64,000 nt of DNA. Origin: an uncultured Bacteroides sp. Lineage in GTDB: Bacteria > Bacteroidota > Bacteroidia > Bacteroidales > UBA932. This document shows, in pieces, positions 41,794 through 50,215 of the stretch (position 1 is its first letter; every line of letters begins with the position of its first letter). A program made the position numbers and the translations under genes. The notes beneath the pieces are model-generated. The model was not told the origin of the DNA. It did not search any database and saw nothing but the letters and a program-made list of their open reading frames with translations. Where the stretch lies: contig UREV01000004.1 of NCBI GenBank assembly GCA_900546925.1, forward strand, positions 39,222 through 103,221, written 5' to 3'.

Positions 41794-44520
41794 TTACTTA
41801 CTCTGCTCGATAGCAGCCTGAGCCGCAGCGAGACGTGCGATCGGCACACGGAATGGTGAGCAAGAAACGTAATCGATACCTATCTTGTTGAAGAACTTGA
41901 TAGAATCAGGATCACCGCCGTGCTCGCCGCAGACACCACACTTGAGGTCTGGTCTCTTAGAACGGCCACTCTGGATACCATACTCTACGAGCTTGCCGAC
42001 ACCCTTAGTATCGATGGTCTTGAACGGATCAGCGTCCAGAATCTTGTTGCCGAGATACTCACCCATGAATGTTCCAACGTCATCACGAGAGAAGCCGAAA
42101 GTCATCTGAGTAAGGTCATTGGTACCGAACGAGAAGAACTGTGCGGTACGGGCCATTCTGTCACCGGTGAGGGCGGCACGAGGAATCTCGATCATGGTAC
42201 CGAACTGATAGTTGATCGTAGTGCTGTACATACCCTCAACCTCAGCCTTCACTCTGTTGCAGATAGCCTTCTGGAAACTGAGCTCACGAGCTGAAATAGT
42301 TACAGGAATCATGATCTCAGGGACAGGATGGAGACCCTCCTCCTGAAGTTCAGCAGCTGCAGTGAAAATAGCCCTGTACTCTACCTCAGCGATGAGAGGG
42401 AATGACACGTGAAGACGAACTCCACGATGACCCATCATAGGGTTCACCTCATGCAAAGACTCGCCACGCTTCTCGATTTCCTCAACAGTTACGCCGAGCT
42501 CTTTCGCAACCTCAGCCTTCTTCTCCTCAGTTCTAGGAACGAACTCGTGAAGAGGCGGGTCGAGCAGACGGAATACAACCGGCTTGCCATCCATAATTCT
42601 GAGAGTGCTCTTCACAGAAGCCATGATGAACGGCTCAAGCTCATCAAGAGCAGCCTTCCTCTCTTCGTCAGTATCACAAAGAATCATCTTACGGAGTTTT
42701 GCAAGAGGAGTCTCAGAATTTTTGCCATAGAACATGTGTTCGAGACGGAACAGTCCGATTCCCTCAGCGCCGAATGACACAGCCTTGAGAGCATCCTCCG
42801 GAGTATCAGCATTGGTACGGATACCGAGCTTGCGGAACTTGTCGGAGATATTCATGAACTTCACGAACAAAGGATTTTCAGAAGCATCCATTGTGGCGAT
42901 CTGAGCATTGTAAACCAATCCCTTAGTTCCATTAAGGCTGAACCAGTCACCCTCATGGAACTGCTTGTCATGACCTGCGAATGTAACCACTTTATTCTCG
43001 AGATCGATATGCATGGCATCGCAACCTACGATACAGCACTTGCCCCATCCACGAGCCACGAGAGCAGCGTGTGAAGTCATACCTCCACGGGTAGTAAGGA
43101 TACCGGCAGCAGCACGCATACCCTCGATATCCTCTGGAGAAGTTTCCTCACGGACAAGAATAACCTTCTTCCCGTCCTCAGCAGCCTTTACGGCATCTTC
43201 AGGAGTGAACACAAGTGTACCTACCGCTCCGCCTGGAGATGCAGGAAGTCCCTGAGCCATAACCTTGGCCTTCTTCTCTGATGCAGGGTCGAGAATAGGG
43301 TGAAGAATTTCATCAAGCTGTGCAGGAGAAACGCGCATAACAGCGGTCTTCTCGTCGATCATACCTTCCTCAAGCATATCTACAGCCATCTGGAGGGCAG
43401 CGAGACCGGTTCTCTTACCGATACGGCACTGAAGCATCCAAAGATGACCTTCCTGGATAGTGAACTCGATGTCCTGCATATCGTGGAAGTGCTCCTCCAG
43501 TCTGGTTCTGATTTCATCCAACTCCTTGTAAACTGCAGGCATAGCCTTCTCAAGAGACTGGAGATCTTTATTTTTCTCTGTCTTGGTAGCCTCGTTAAGA
43601 GGGTTAGGAGTACGGATACCTGCTACAACATCCTCTCCCTGAGCATTGATAAGCCACTCACCATAGAACTTGTTGTCACCGTTGGCAGGGTTACGTGAGA
43701 AAGCCACACCAGTCGCTGATGTATCTCCCATGTTACCGAATACCATAGACTGTACGTTTACTGCTGTACCCCAATCATCTGGAATTTTCTCGATCTTTCT
43801 GTAAGTGATGGCACGTTTTCCGTTCCAAGACTTGAACACGCCACCGATAGAACCCCAGAGCTGAGCCTTTGCGGTATCAGGGAATTCTACGCCGAGAACT
43901 TCCTTTACCTTGGCCTTGAACTGATCGCAAAGTTCTTTAAGTTCCTCTGCAGTAATGTCTGTATCAGAAGCATATCCTTTAGCCTCCTTAAGCTCATACA
44001 TCATCTTGTCGAGCTGCTGGCGGATTCCCTTTCCGTCCTCAGGCTCGATACCTTCAGCCTTCTCCATAACGACATCAGAGTACATCATGATGAGACGACG
44101 ATAAGCATCGTATACGAAACGAGGGTTACCTGTTTTCTTTATCATTCCGGGAATAGTCTCAGAACAAAGACCGATATTGAGGATAGTATCCATCATACCC
44201 GGCATAGAACTTCTGGCACCGGAACGGCAGCTGACGAGAAGCGGATCATTAGGATCTCCAAACTTCTTGCCCATGAGTTTCTCTGTAGCCTCAAGAGCCT
44301 CAGCAACTTCCTGCTTAAGAGAGTCAGAATATCCTCCACCGAGAGCATAATATTCTGCACAGCACTCTGTCGTAATAGTAAAACCTGCTGGCACAGGCAT
44401 TCCGAGAAGGCTCATCTCGGCGAGGTTAGCTCCTTTACCTCCAAGAAGCTCACGCATAGTGCCGTTTCCTTCAGCTGTTTTGCCTCCGAAACGGTACACC
44501 CTTTTTTTATTTTCTAGCAT
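41794..44520 (-). CDS. ppdK: Pyruvate, phosphate dikinase
   Basis: A 908-residue enzyme that interconverts pyruvate, ATP and phosphate with phosphoenolpyruvate, AMP and pyrophosphate, central to glycolysis in anaerobes. Domains: N-terminal nucleotide-binding domain (about 1-340, starting RVYRFGGKTAEGNG), the swivelling phosphohistidine domain with TTRGGMTSHAALVARGWGK (about 450-468), and the C-terminal PEP/pyruvate barrel with the metal-binding Glu/Asp in FRLEHMFYG and SFGTNDLTQMTFG (about 770). CGVCGEHGGDP carries the catalytic Cys. The length is typical. Its 3' end is duplicated 2.9 kb downstream. Confidence 0.97.
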   Translation of the reverse strand: MLENKKRVYRFGGKTAEGNGTMRELLGGKGANLAEMSLLGMPVPAGFTITTECCAEYYALGGGYSDSLKQEVAEALEATEKLMGKKFGDPNDPLLVSCRSGARSSMPGMMDTILNIGLCSETIPGMIKKTGNPRFVYDAYRRLIMMYSDVVMEKAEGIEPEDGKGIRQQLDKMMYELKEAKGYASDTDITAEELKELCDQFKAKVKEVLGVEFPDTAKAQLWGSIGGVFKSWNGKRAITYRKIEKIPDDWGTAVNVQSMVFGNMGDTSATGVAFSRNPANGDNKFYGEWLINAQGEDVVAGIRTPNPLNEATKTEKNKDLQSLEKAMPAVYKELDEIRTRLEEHFHDMQDIEFTIQEGHLWMLQCRIGKRTGLAALQMAVDMLEEGMIDEKTAVMRVSPAQLDEILHPILDPASEKKAKVMAQGLPASPGGAVGTLVFTPEDAVKAAEDGKKVILVREETSPEDIEGMRAAAGILTTRGGMTSHAALVARGWGKCCIVGCDAMHIDLENKVVTFAGHDKQFHEGDWFSLNGTKGLVYNAQIATMDASENPLFVKFMNISDKFRKLGIRTNADTPEDALKAVSFGAEGIGLFRLEHMFYGKNSETPLAKLRKMILCDTDEERKAALDELEPFIMASVKSTLRIMDGKPVVFRLLDPPLHEFVPRTEEKKAEVAKELGVTVEEIEKRGESLHEVNPMMGHRGVRLHVSFPLIAEVEYRAIFTAAAELQEEGLHPVPEIMIPVTISARELSFQKAICNRVKAEVEGMYSTTINYQFGTMIEIPRAALTGDRMARTAQFFSFGTNDLTQMTFGFSRDDVGTFMGEYLGNKILDADPFKTIDTKGVGKLVEYGIQSGRSKRPDLKCGVCGEHGGDPDSIKFFNKIGIDYVSCSPFRVPIARLAAAQAAIEQSK

Positions 44521-44561
44521 ATTAGTAATATAAGTTTTGAAGTATCAAAATCGTTAAAACG

Positions 44562-44569
44562 CAAAGGTA
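44562..44569 (-). promoter_or_regulatory. Possible -7 box of ppdK
   Basis: TACCTTTG on the minus strand, 41 bases upstream of the ppdK ATG. No clear TTTG lies at the right spacing, so only half of the consensus is present. Confidence 0.4.
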
Positions 44570-44585
44570 ATCATTAAATATCAGT

Positions 44586-45680
44586 CTACGAAATTTTTTC
44601 AGCCACACGTTTTTCCTTCTGATAAAGTTCAAAGGAATTTATGCAATTCTGGAAAACGCTGTATAGTCCGCCGGCGACGGAAGTCACAGGCGTCAGATAT
44701 GAATAACCGAGCCAGATGAGGAAGCCGGTATTCTTCTGTCCCAGAGCCTGTCCTGCGGTAATCTTATCAACCTCTGCCGACAGTTCTGTATCCGACCCGG
44801 AATTCCGAGATGAAGCGACAGCTCCAGAATCTCGAAGAGAGACCTCAGACCCAGAATCACGAGACAAAACTCCAGATCGCAGCGCATCGGCATTGACCTT
44901 AGACGCACAAATCCTGCCAGCAGCGCGCCCCACCCCGAACTGGGCCAGCGTGCAGACCAGCGAAATCACACCAATCAGCAGCACAACCCATACTGACAGT
45001 CCGCTTAGGACCAATGCCCTTGTGGCCAGATAAATAGCGAAGCACAAAGCAACTCCCCAACAATAGAATGCCCACTCAGTATAACGCATCAGCCATCTCT
45101 GAAGCCTGCGCATAGTGTAACGCACTATCCATGCGATGATCAGAGGCAAAACCAGCAAAGGGAAAATTTTCATACAAATAGCCAAAAAACTGGTCATAAA
45201 CGGAACGTCCGAAGCAGTGTTCACAATCGGAATAGCCAGCGGAACCACTAATGCCACTGAAATATTAATCATCACCACATAGGAAACCGTATCTGACAGA
45301 CTGCCACCCAGTTTACTCGTAACGACACCGGCAGCAGAGGCCGTAGGACAAATAAAACACAGCATCGCACTCTCGACAAGAATACGTCCGTTTCCTTCAG
45401 GAAGCATGACCGCAAGTAAAGTCAACAACGCAAAGATTCCTACCTGAAATCCCAGCAACACAAAGTGCCACTTCCTGAACCGCAAATCATGCGGCGACAC
45501 CCTGTTGAACTGCAGAAACAGCATAATGGCTATCAAAATCGGTTGAATCTGCTTGGCAAATACTGAAAAACCCGGCTCGACATATTCCGCCAAAGGGCGC
45601 ACGAACCATAACACTAAAAATAAGAATGCCCCGAGAGTAATCGCTATCGGGAGCATCCATTTCTTTAAGAATTTTAACAT
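44586..45680 (-). CDS. BASS-family (bile acid:sodium symporter-like) transporter
   Basis: A 364-residue inner-membrane protein with about nine to ten hydrophobic helices, starting with MLPIAITLGAFLFLVLWFV. Family features include CFICPTASAAGVVTSKLGG (about 110-128). BASS proteins move organic anions with sodium, and the substrate here is unknown. A polar insertion between late helices (about 265-300) is made of three 9-residue repeats ending DSG/NSG, encoded by three 27-bp tandem units at 44797-44877. ATG 45680 is chosen, leaving 4 bases after phoH; an upstream frame extension overlaps phoH. Confidence 0.82.
   Translation of the reverse strand: MLKFLKKWMLPIAITLGAFLFLVLWFVRPLAEYVEPGFSVFAKQIQPILIAIMLFLQFNRVSPHDLRFRKWHFVLLGFQVGIFALLTLLAVMLPEGNGRILVESAMLCFICPTASAAGVVTSKLGGSLSDTVSYVVMINISVALVVPLAIPIVNTASDVPFMTSFLAICMKIFPLLVLPLIIAWIVRYTMRRLQRWLMRYTEWAFYCWGVALCFAIYLATRALVLSGLSVWVVLLIGVISLVCTLAQFGVGRAAGRICASKVNADALRSGVLSRDSGSEVSLRDSGAVASSRNSGSDTELSAEVDKITAGQALGQKNTGFLIWLGYSYLTPVTSVAGGLYSVFQNCINSFELYQKEKRVAEKIS
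44797..44877. repeat. Three 27-bp tandem repeats inside the BASS transporter gene
   Basis: Units start at 44797, 44824 and 44851 with CCGGAATTCC, CCAGAATCTC and CCAGAATCAC. They encode SGVLSRDSG, SEVSLRDSG and AVASSRNSG in the minus-strand protein. The period is an exact multiple of three, so copy-number change would keep the frame. Confidence 0.7.
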
Positions 45681-45684
45681 TGAC

Positions 45685-47067
45685 CTACAATAATTTAGCC
45701 GCGATTTCAGAGAGTTCGCTGCGTTCACCTTTCTTCAGGAACACATGCTCGAACAGCTTCTGACCCGACATTTTCTCGCCCAAATGTGTGAGACCGTTCG
45801 ACCACTGGTCCAAATACGGTTGGTCGATCTGGAAAATATCTCCGGTGAATACCATCTTGGTGCCGTCCCCCGCCCTGGTAATGATGGTCTTGATCTCATG
45901 CGGCGTCAAGTTCTGAGCCTCATCGATGATGAAAAACGCCTTCCCCAAACTGCGTCCGCGGATGTAAGCCAACGGCGTAATGAGGAGTTTTTCTTCTTTT
46001 ATAAGCGCTTCGATATGCTGCCATTCGCGACTGCTCGGACGGAACTGTGCCTTGATGACGTTCAGGTTATCCATCAACGGCTGAAGGAATGGACTCATCT
46101 TATTTTTCTGGTCTCCAGGAAGAAAGCCAATATCCTGATTACCAAGTACTACCGTAGGACGCGACAAGATAATCTGGTCGAAATCGCGCTCCTGCTCCAA
46201 TGCCGATGCCAATGCCAGGAGAGTCTTGCCGGTTCCAGCGCCGCCAGTGAGCGAAACCAGAGGAATCTTCCGGTTCAGGCACGCATCCAGCGCGAATTTC
46301 TGCTCGTCGTTGCGGGGTTTGATCCCGCAGGCTTCGCGTTTGCGGACAAGCAGGATTTTGTCAATGTCCGCGTCATATCTTGCGCAGGCGATTTCGTCTC
46401 CACGGGACGCACATTTAAATTTAAACAACTGATTGGCAGATGGTTGCGACTTACATACCGCATGCCAGTCAGCAGTATTGTTCTGCCCTGCGAGAAGTTC
46501 CTGCAAGAACTCTTCAGGAGGGTTTTCCACGAACTGCACCTCTCTCTGGGTAATCTCCACCTTAGTCTCCTCGACACGGTCAGTAAGATAGTCCTGAGCT
46601 ACCATCCCCACAGCCTTGGCTTTCATTCTGAGGTTTATGTCCTTGGTGACCAATGCTGTAAATCTGTCCGGATTATTATCTCTTACCCAAATAGCTGTAG
46701 ACAGTATTCTATGATCCTGAATATCATCATGGAACAAGTCTTTCAGACCATCAGGGAAAGGATGATTAGGCTCTATCTTTATATTACCCAATCCCTTCCC
46801 TATCGGAACACCTGCCTTACCGAACATTTTTCCCTCGGTAAGCCTGTCGATATCACGCATGAAACCACGGGCATTGTAGCTGAGAGCATCTGTACCCTTC
46901 TTGAATTTATCCAATTCCTCGAGTACGGCTATCGGTATAACAATGTCGTTGTCCTGAAATTTACGTATGGCCTTAAAATCATGAAGGACAATGTTCGTAT
47001 CCAACACGAAGATTTTCGGTTTTTTACCATCCCCCTTAGAAGGGACATTTGCGTATTTGCTTACCAT
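45685..47067 (-). CDS. PhoH-family protein with N-terminal PIN domain
   Basis: A 460-residue cytoplasmic PIN-PhoH (PhoH2-type) protein. The PIN nuclease domain (about 15-160) begins IFVLDTNIVLHDF with the first metal-binding Asp, and a second acidic residue follows in VLEELDKFKKG. The C-terminal PhoH ATPase (about 235-455) has Walker A TGGAGTGKTLLALA and Walker B FFIIDEAQNLTPHEIKT, then TGDIFQIDQPYLD. Known PhoH2 proteins unwind and cleave RNA. It sits 18 bases from the unknown gene upstream. Confidence 0.93.
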   Translation of the reverse strand: MVSKYANVPSKGDGKKPKIFVLDTNIVLHDFKAIRKFQDNDIVIPIAVLEELDKFKKGTDALSYNARGFMRDIDRLTEGKMFGKAGVPIGKGLGNIKIEPNHPFPDGLKDLFHDDIQDHRILSTAIWVRDNNPDRFTALVTKDINLRMKAKAVGMVAQDYLTDRVEETKVEITQREVQFVENPPEEFLQELLAGQNNTADWHAVCKSQPSANQLFKFKCASRGDEIACARYDADIDKILLVRKREACGIKPRNDEQKFALDACLNRKIPLVSLTGGAGTGKTLLALASALEQERDFDQIILSRPTVVLGNQDIGFLPGDQKNKMSPFLQPLMDNLNVIKAQFRPSSREWQHIEALIKEEKLLITPLAYIRGRSLGKAFFIIDEAQNLTPHEIKTIITRAGDGTKMVFTGDIFQIDQPYLDQWSNGLTHLGEKMSGQKLFEHVFLKKGERSELSEIAAKLL

Positions 47068-47085
47068 AGTATAGAAATATTATTC

Positions 47086-48228
47086 TTAATCTTCTCCTTC
47101 CGGCGTCATATCCTGCATACCTATAAGAGATTGCAGGATGCCGGAGATATTGTTCGAATCACCGGTAACAATATCGATGCCGGTTCCTCCGGGATGACCC
47201 AACGGGTAATATGCCACGTCCTGGAGGAGCATTTCTGCATCCACGTAGTCGAAATCAGAGTCTTTGATTTCCAGCACTGCTCCAGGGATTTCTCCGAAAA
47301 GGATTTTCACGATATCGGATTCGCCATAAGAGCGGATAATTCCGGAGAGGTCTGCCTGTATTCCAGAATTTTTACCTGCCAATTCAGACAATGCGTTCAT
47401 GAGTCCTCCACGACAGGATGTCACTCCTGAAACGACGACGCCGTCTTCCACAAATTCTCTTACGACTTCATAACAGTCAATAAAGTAATCTGAGTCCATG
47501 AGTTCCGGAGCTCTTCCGCCTAAAATTCCCGTCACCTCTGAAAGCAAGGATCCTCCAAGACGGAATTTGGCAGTATCGAACGGTATGTAAATCAACCAGT
47601 TGTTCTTATCCTCCGAAATTGCAGAAGGACATTTGCGCTCCGTGCCAAGTTCCGGATTTTGTGTACGGAACGGCATGTCGGGGAAATCCGATGTGAAAGA
47701 AGAAGAGCCGGCAGCATTGACCTTAACCTTTATATGGATGCGGCAGCAGTTCCCGCGGCGGAAGCTATAGCCCGACAGGCGGACGCCTAAAAAATCGAGA
47801 TACTCGCAGGCGGCGGAGACGGATTTGTAGAACGACGACATGTTGCCGACGGGTTCGAGTGCCCATTCCCAAGAGATTTCCACTGCGAGGTCATCGAGTC
47901 TGAAATGGCCTGATTTCCAGATGGTTTCCAGCAGAGCGGAGGCGATTTCCGTCTTGGTGACTTCTTCAGGACAGAACGCCGGGATATTTCTCGGAGCGGC
48001 GGATGAAGATGTCGTAACTCTGAGATAATCATGAATTTCAGCCGCACGGAAAGGTGAAGTTTCCAATGCCGGGTCCACGCTTTCGTCCACTATCGGTTCC
48101 ACACCACAGGCTTCCGTACCGCAAGAATGGCAGCCGGCCGCCTCGTCCAAAATCTGGCGCGGTGTCATTTCCATTCTGGAGCCGTCGATAATATATTCAG
48201 AATCCAGTTCTTTCGAAAATTCTCTCAT
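47086..48228 (-). CDS. PurM/PurL-like protein of unknown function
   Basis: A 380-residue protein. The C-terminal half resembles the ATP-grasp-like AIR-synthase domain shared by PurM and PurL: VSGVTSCRGGLMNALSELA (about 268-286), then a DIVKILFGEIPGAVLEI segment and YYPLGHPGGTGI. The middle also fits the dimer-forming domain of that family. The N-terminus carries a CHSCGTEACG cluster (about 33-42) that could bind metal. It is too short for PurL and lacks the clear PurM ATP-binding motif I would expect. It is probably a Bacteroidota-specific paralogue. The neighbouring phoH is co-oriented, 18 bases away. Confidence 0.62.
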   Translation of the reverse strand: MREFSKELDSEYIIDGSRMEMTPRQILDEAAGCHSCGTEACGVEPIVDESVDPALETSPFRAAEIHDYLRVTTSSSAAPRNIPAFCPEEVTKTEIASALLETIWKSGHFRLDDLAVEISWEWALEPVGNMSSFYKSVSAACEYLDFLGVRLSGYSFRRGNCCRIHIKVKVNAAGSSSFTSDFPDMPFRTQNPELGTERKCPSAISEDKNNWLIYIPFDTAKFRLGGSLLSEVTGILGGRAPELMDSDYFIDCYEVVREFVEDGVVVSGVTSCRGGLMNALSELAGKNSGIQADLSGIIRSYGESDIVKILFGEIPGAVLEIKDSDFDYVDAEMLLQDVAYYPLGHPGGTGIDIVTGDSNNISGILQSLIGMQDMTPEGED

Positions 48229-48268
48229 ATTAATTCACAATGGGTTTCGTTCATGAAACTTCCAACTT

Positions 48269-48300
48269 CAAAAATAATAAATTCCGCATTCCTAAGCAAA
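48269..48300 (-). promoter_or_regulatory. Promoter of the PurM/PurL-like gene
   Basis: On the minus strand, TTTG (48297-48300) and TATTTTTG (48269-48276) with 20-base spacing. Confidence 0.65.
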
Positions 48301-48304
48301 CATA

Positions 48305-48333
48305 TTGCATTCGCGAATTTTTTATTATCTTAG
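48305..48333 (+). promoter_or_regulatory. Promoter of the outer-membrane barrel gene
   Basis: TTG (48305-48307) and TATCTTAG (48326-48333) with 18-base spacing. The -7 box has one mismatch. It is divergent from the promoter at 48269-48300. Confidence 0.5.
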
Positions 48334-48358
48334 ACAAAATTTTTTAAACGACAGAAAA

Positions 48359-49009
48359 ATGAAAAGATTTATCGTAACGTTGGCAGCCGTGGCTATGACT
48401 TGCGGCGCGATGTTCGCTCAGAGCAGGGGCGATATGTATGTAGGAGGAATTTTAGGTGTATCAGGCGGTTCCAGCAAGACTAATATAACTATGGGATCGA
48501 CCACCGTAAAGGGTGACGCTACTCCTTCCGACACTGAGTTTAACCTTACAGGAGAGTTCGGATATTTCTTCGCAGACAATTGGAGAGTAAGCGGTTCACT
48601 CGGTTACGGACTTCAGTCTACTCCGACTGTTAAACAGGATGACAAATGGCTGAGAAACAACGTGAATCTTTTCGCTATCGGACCAAGCATCGCTTACTAT
48701 CTCAATATTGCCGGAGATTTGTACTATACGCCGGAGTTCGGATTCTATGGTTATTTCGGACAGAACAAGGCTGACAAGTCACCATCTACAGTCCAGAAAA
48801 ACGGCGTAGGCGGATTCGGCATGAACTTCGCCATCGGCCAGTTCGAGTTCAGACCTACAGCACATCTCGGTCTCAGCGTGAATCTCTTGGCATTCGATTA
48901 CGCTTACTTGAAGATGAAGGGTGATGATTCAGACAATTATTCTACCACTTCAGCTGTACAGTTCAGCCTCGGTATCCACCCGTCAGTAGGATTCCGCTAT
49001 TATTTCTAA
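48359..49009 (+). CDS. Small outer-membrane beta-barrel protein
   Basis: A 216-residue protein with a signal peptide (about 1-20, ending CGAMFAQ). It has alternating hydrophobic/polar strands (FNLTGEFGYFFADNWRVSGSLGYGL, NVNLFAIGPSIAYYLNIAGDLYYTPEFGFYGYFG) typical of eight-stranded OmpA/OmpX-like barrels. It ends in GFRYYF, the terminal aromatic signal for outer-membrane insertion. ATG 48359 is chosen because it gives the signal peptide MKRFIVTLAAVAM. It is a single gene followed by a terminator. The likely role is structural or in porin-type adaptation. Confidence 0.85.
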   Translation: MKRFIVTLAAVAMTCGAMFAQSRGDMYVGGILGVSGGSSKTNITMGSTTVKGDATPSDTEFNLTGEFGYFFADNWRVSGSLGYGLQSTPTVKQDDKWLRNNVNLFAIGPSIAYYLNIAGDLYYTPEFGFYGYFGQNKADKSPSTVQKNGVGGFGMNFAIGQFEFRPTAHLGLSVNLLAFDYAYLKMKGDDSDNYSTTSAVQFSLGIHPSVGFRYYF

Positions 49010-49032
49010 GCCGATTTATCGACAATATACAG

Positions 49033-49059
49033 CCAGTCTCTCCGGAGGCTGGTTTTTTT
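49033..49059 (+). terminator. Terminator of the barrel gene
   Basis: CCAGTCTC-TCCG-GAGGCTGG hairpin with one T-G pair, followed by seven T, 23 bases after the stop. Confidence 0.85.
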
Positions 49060-49111
49060 ATTTTTCCTTCTCATCATTAAACGATATAACACAGAAATAA
49101 TGTTTCATTTG

Positions 49112-49142
49112 TTGACTATTTTCGGAAAAGTTCCTATATTTG
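49112..49142 (+). promoter_or_regulatory. Promoter of the dehydrogenase-epimerase pair
   Basis: TTG (49112-49114) and TATATTTG (49135-49142) with 20-base spacing, 31 bases upstream of ATG 49174. Confidence 0.65.
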
Positions 49143-49173
49143 CGAAAGAAGATAAAAAACTAAACATCATAAA

Positions 49174-50202
49174 ATGAAAGCATTAAACTTACATGCAGTC
49201 GGAGACCTCAGATATGAGGAAGTTCCGGATCCGGTCAGGGAAAAAGGCGAAGTCCTCATGAAGGTTCGCGCCTGCGGAATCTGCGGAAGCGATATCCCTA
49301 GAATATTCAAGAAAGGCACATATCATTTCCCGACTATCCCGGGACATGAGTTCGCCGGCGAGATTGTCGACGCTGACAACAAGGAGCTTATCGGAAAACG
49401 CGCAGCCGTATTCCCGCTGATACCTTGCAGACAGTGTGCAGCATGTGAGACAGGTAATTACGCACAGTGCAGCCACTATGATTATTACGGTTCCCGCAGA
49501 GACGGCGGCTTCGCGGAATATATCGCAGTAAAAGAATGGAATCTCGTTTTCTTCGACGATTCACTTTCTTTCGAAGAGGCAGCCATGTGTGAACCTGCCG
49601 CTGTCGCACTCCACTCTGTAGGCCAGGGCAATGTCCAGATCGGTGATACTGTAGCCGTCTTCGGAGCAGGCCCTATCGGTATTATGCTCGCATTGTGGTC
49701 CAAGACTGCCGGCGCAGCGAAAGTCATACTCTGCGACATCGACCAGACTAAGGTAGACTTCGCCAAGTCATTGGGTCTCACAGCAGTAAATTCGCGAGAA
49801 AACGACCCTGTGGCTTTCATCAAGGAAGAGACCGGCGGAAGAGGTGCTGACGTATGTATCGAAGGAGCAGGCGTTTCACAGACATTCGAACAGGCATTGA
49901 AATCAGCCAAGGCAGACGGCCACGTAGTCTGCATGGGCAACCCTGCCGGCGACATGACATTGACCCAGAACGGCTACTGGGAGATTCTGCGCAAGCAGTT
50001 GACAGTCAGGGGCACATGGAACAGCAGCTACAACGGCGAGAAGAACGACTGGAAGACTGCGCTCCACGCTATCGCGACGCACCAGGTCGATGTCCGCCCG
50101 CTGATTTCGCACAGATTCCACCTGAGCGAGCAGGAAAAGGCCTTCGGAGTAATCCTCGGCCACAAGGAATTTTTCAACAAAGTGATGTTTGTCAATGATT
50201 AA
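49174..50202 (+). CDS. Zinc-dependent alcohol dehydrogenase, galactitol-1-phosphate dehydrogenase type
   Basis: A 342-residue medium-chain dehydrogenase. The catalytic zinc ligands lie in RACGICGSDIPR (about 33-44) and GHEFAG (about 57-62). The structural-zinc cysteines lie in PCRQCAACETGNYAQC (about 87-102). The Rossmann loop VFGAGPIGIML is near 163, and the acidic CDID after strand two suggests NAD preference. Similarity in overall pattern is closest to galactitol-1-phosphate 5-dehydrogenase and other sugar-alcohol enzymes. It is followed after 13 bases by a ribulose-phosphate epimerase homologue, so the pair probably processes a polyol or sugar phosphate. Confidence 0.85.
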   Translation: MKALNLHAVGDLRYEEVPDPVREKGEVLMKVRACGICGSDIPRIFKKGTYHFPTIPGHEFAGEIVDADNKELIGKRAAVFPLIPCRQCAACETGNYAQCSHYDYYGSRRDGGFAEYIAVKEWNLVFFDDSLSFEEAAMCEPAAVALHSVGQGNVQIGDTVAVFGAGPIGIMLALWSKTAGAAKVILCDIDQTKVDFAKSLGLTAVNSRENDPVAFIKEETGGRGADVCIEGAGVSQTFEQALKSAKADGHVVCMGNPAGDMTLTQNGYWEILRKQLTVRGTWNSSYNGEKNDWKTALHAIATHQVDVRPLISHRFHLSEQEKAFGVILGHKEFFNKVMFVND

Positions 50203-50215
50203 GTAACTTCCGGTC

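Noticed and set aside
45745..47430. 561-codon frame antisense to phoH
   Set aside because: It is opposite the PIN-PhoH gene and the end of its neighbour, and has no domain signal. Long antisense frames are common at this base composition.
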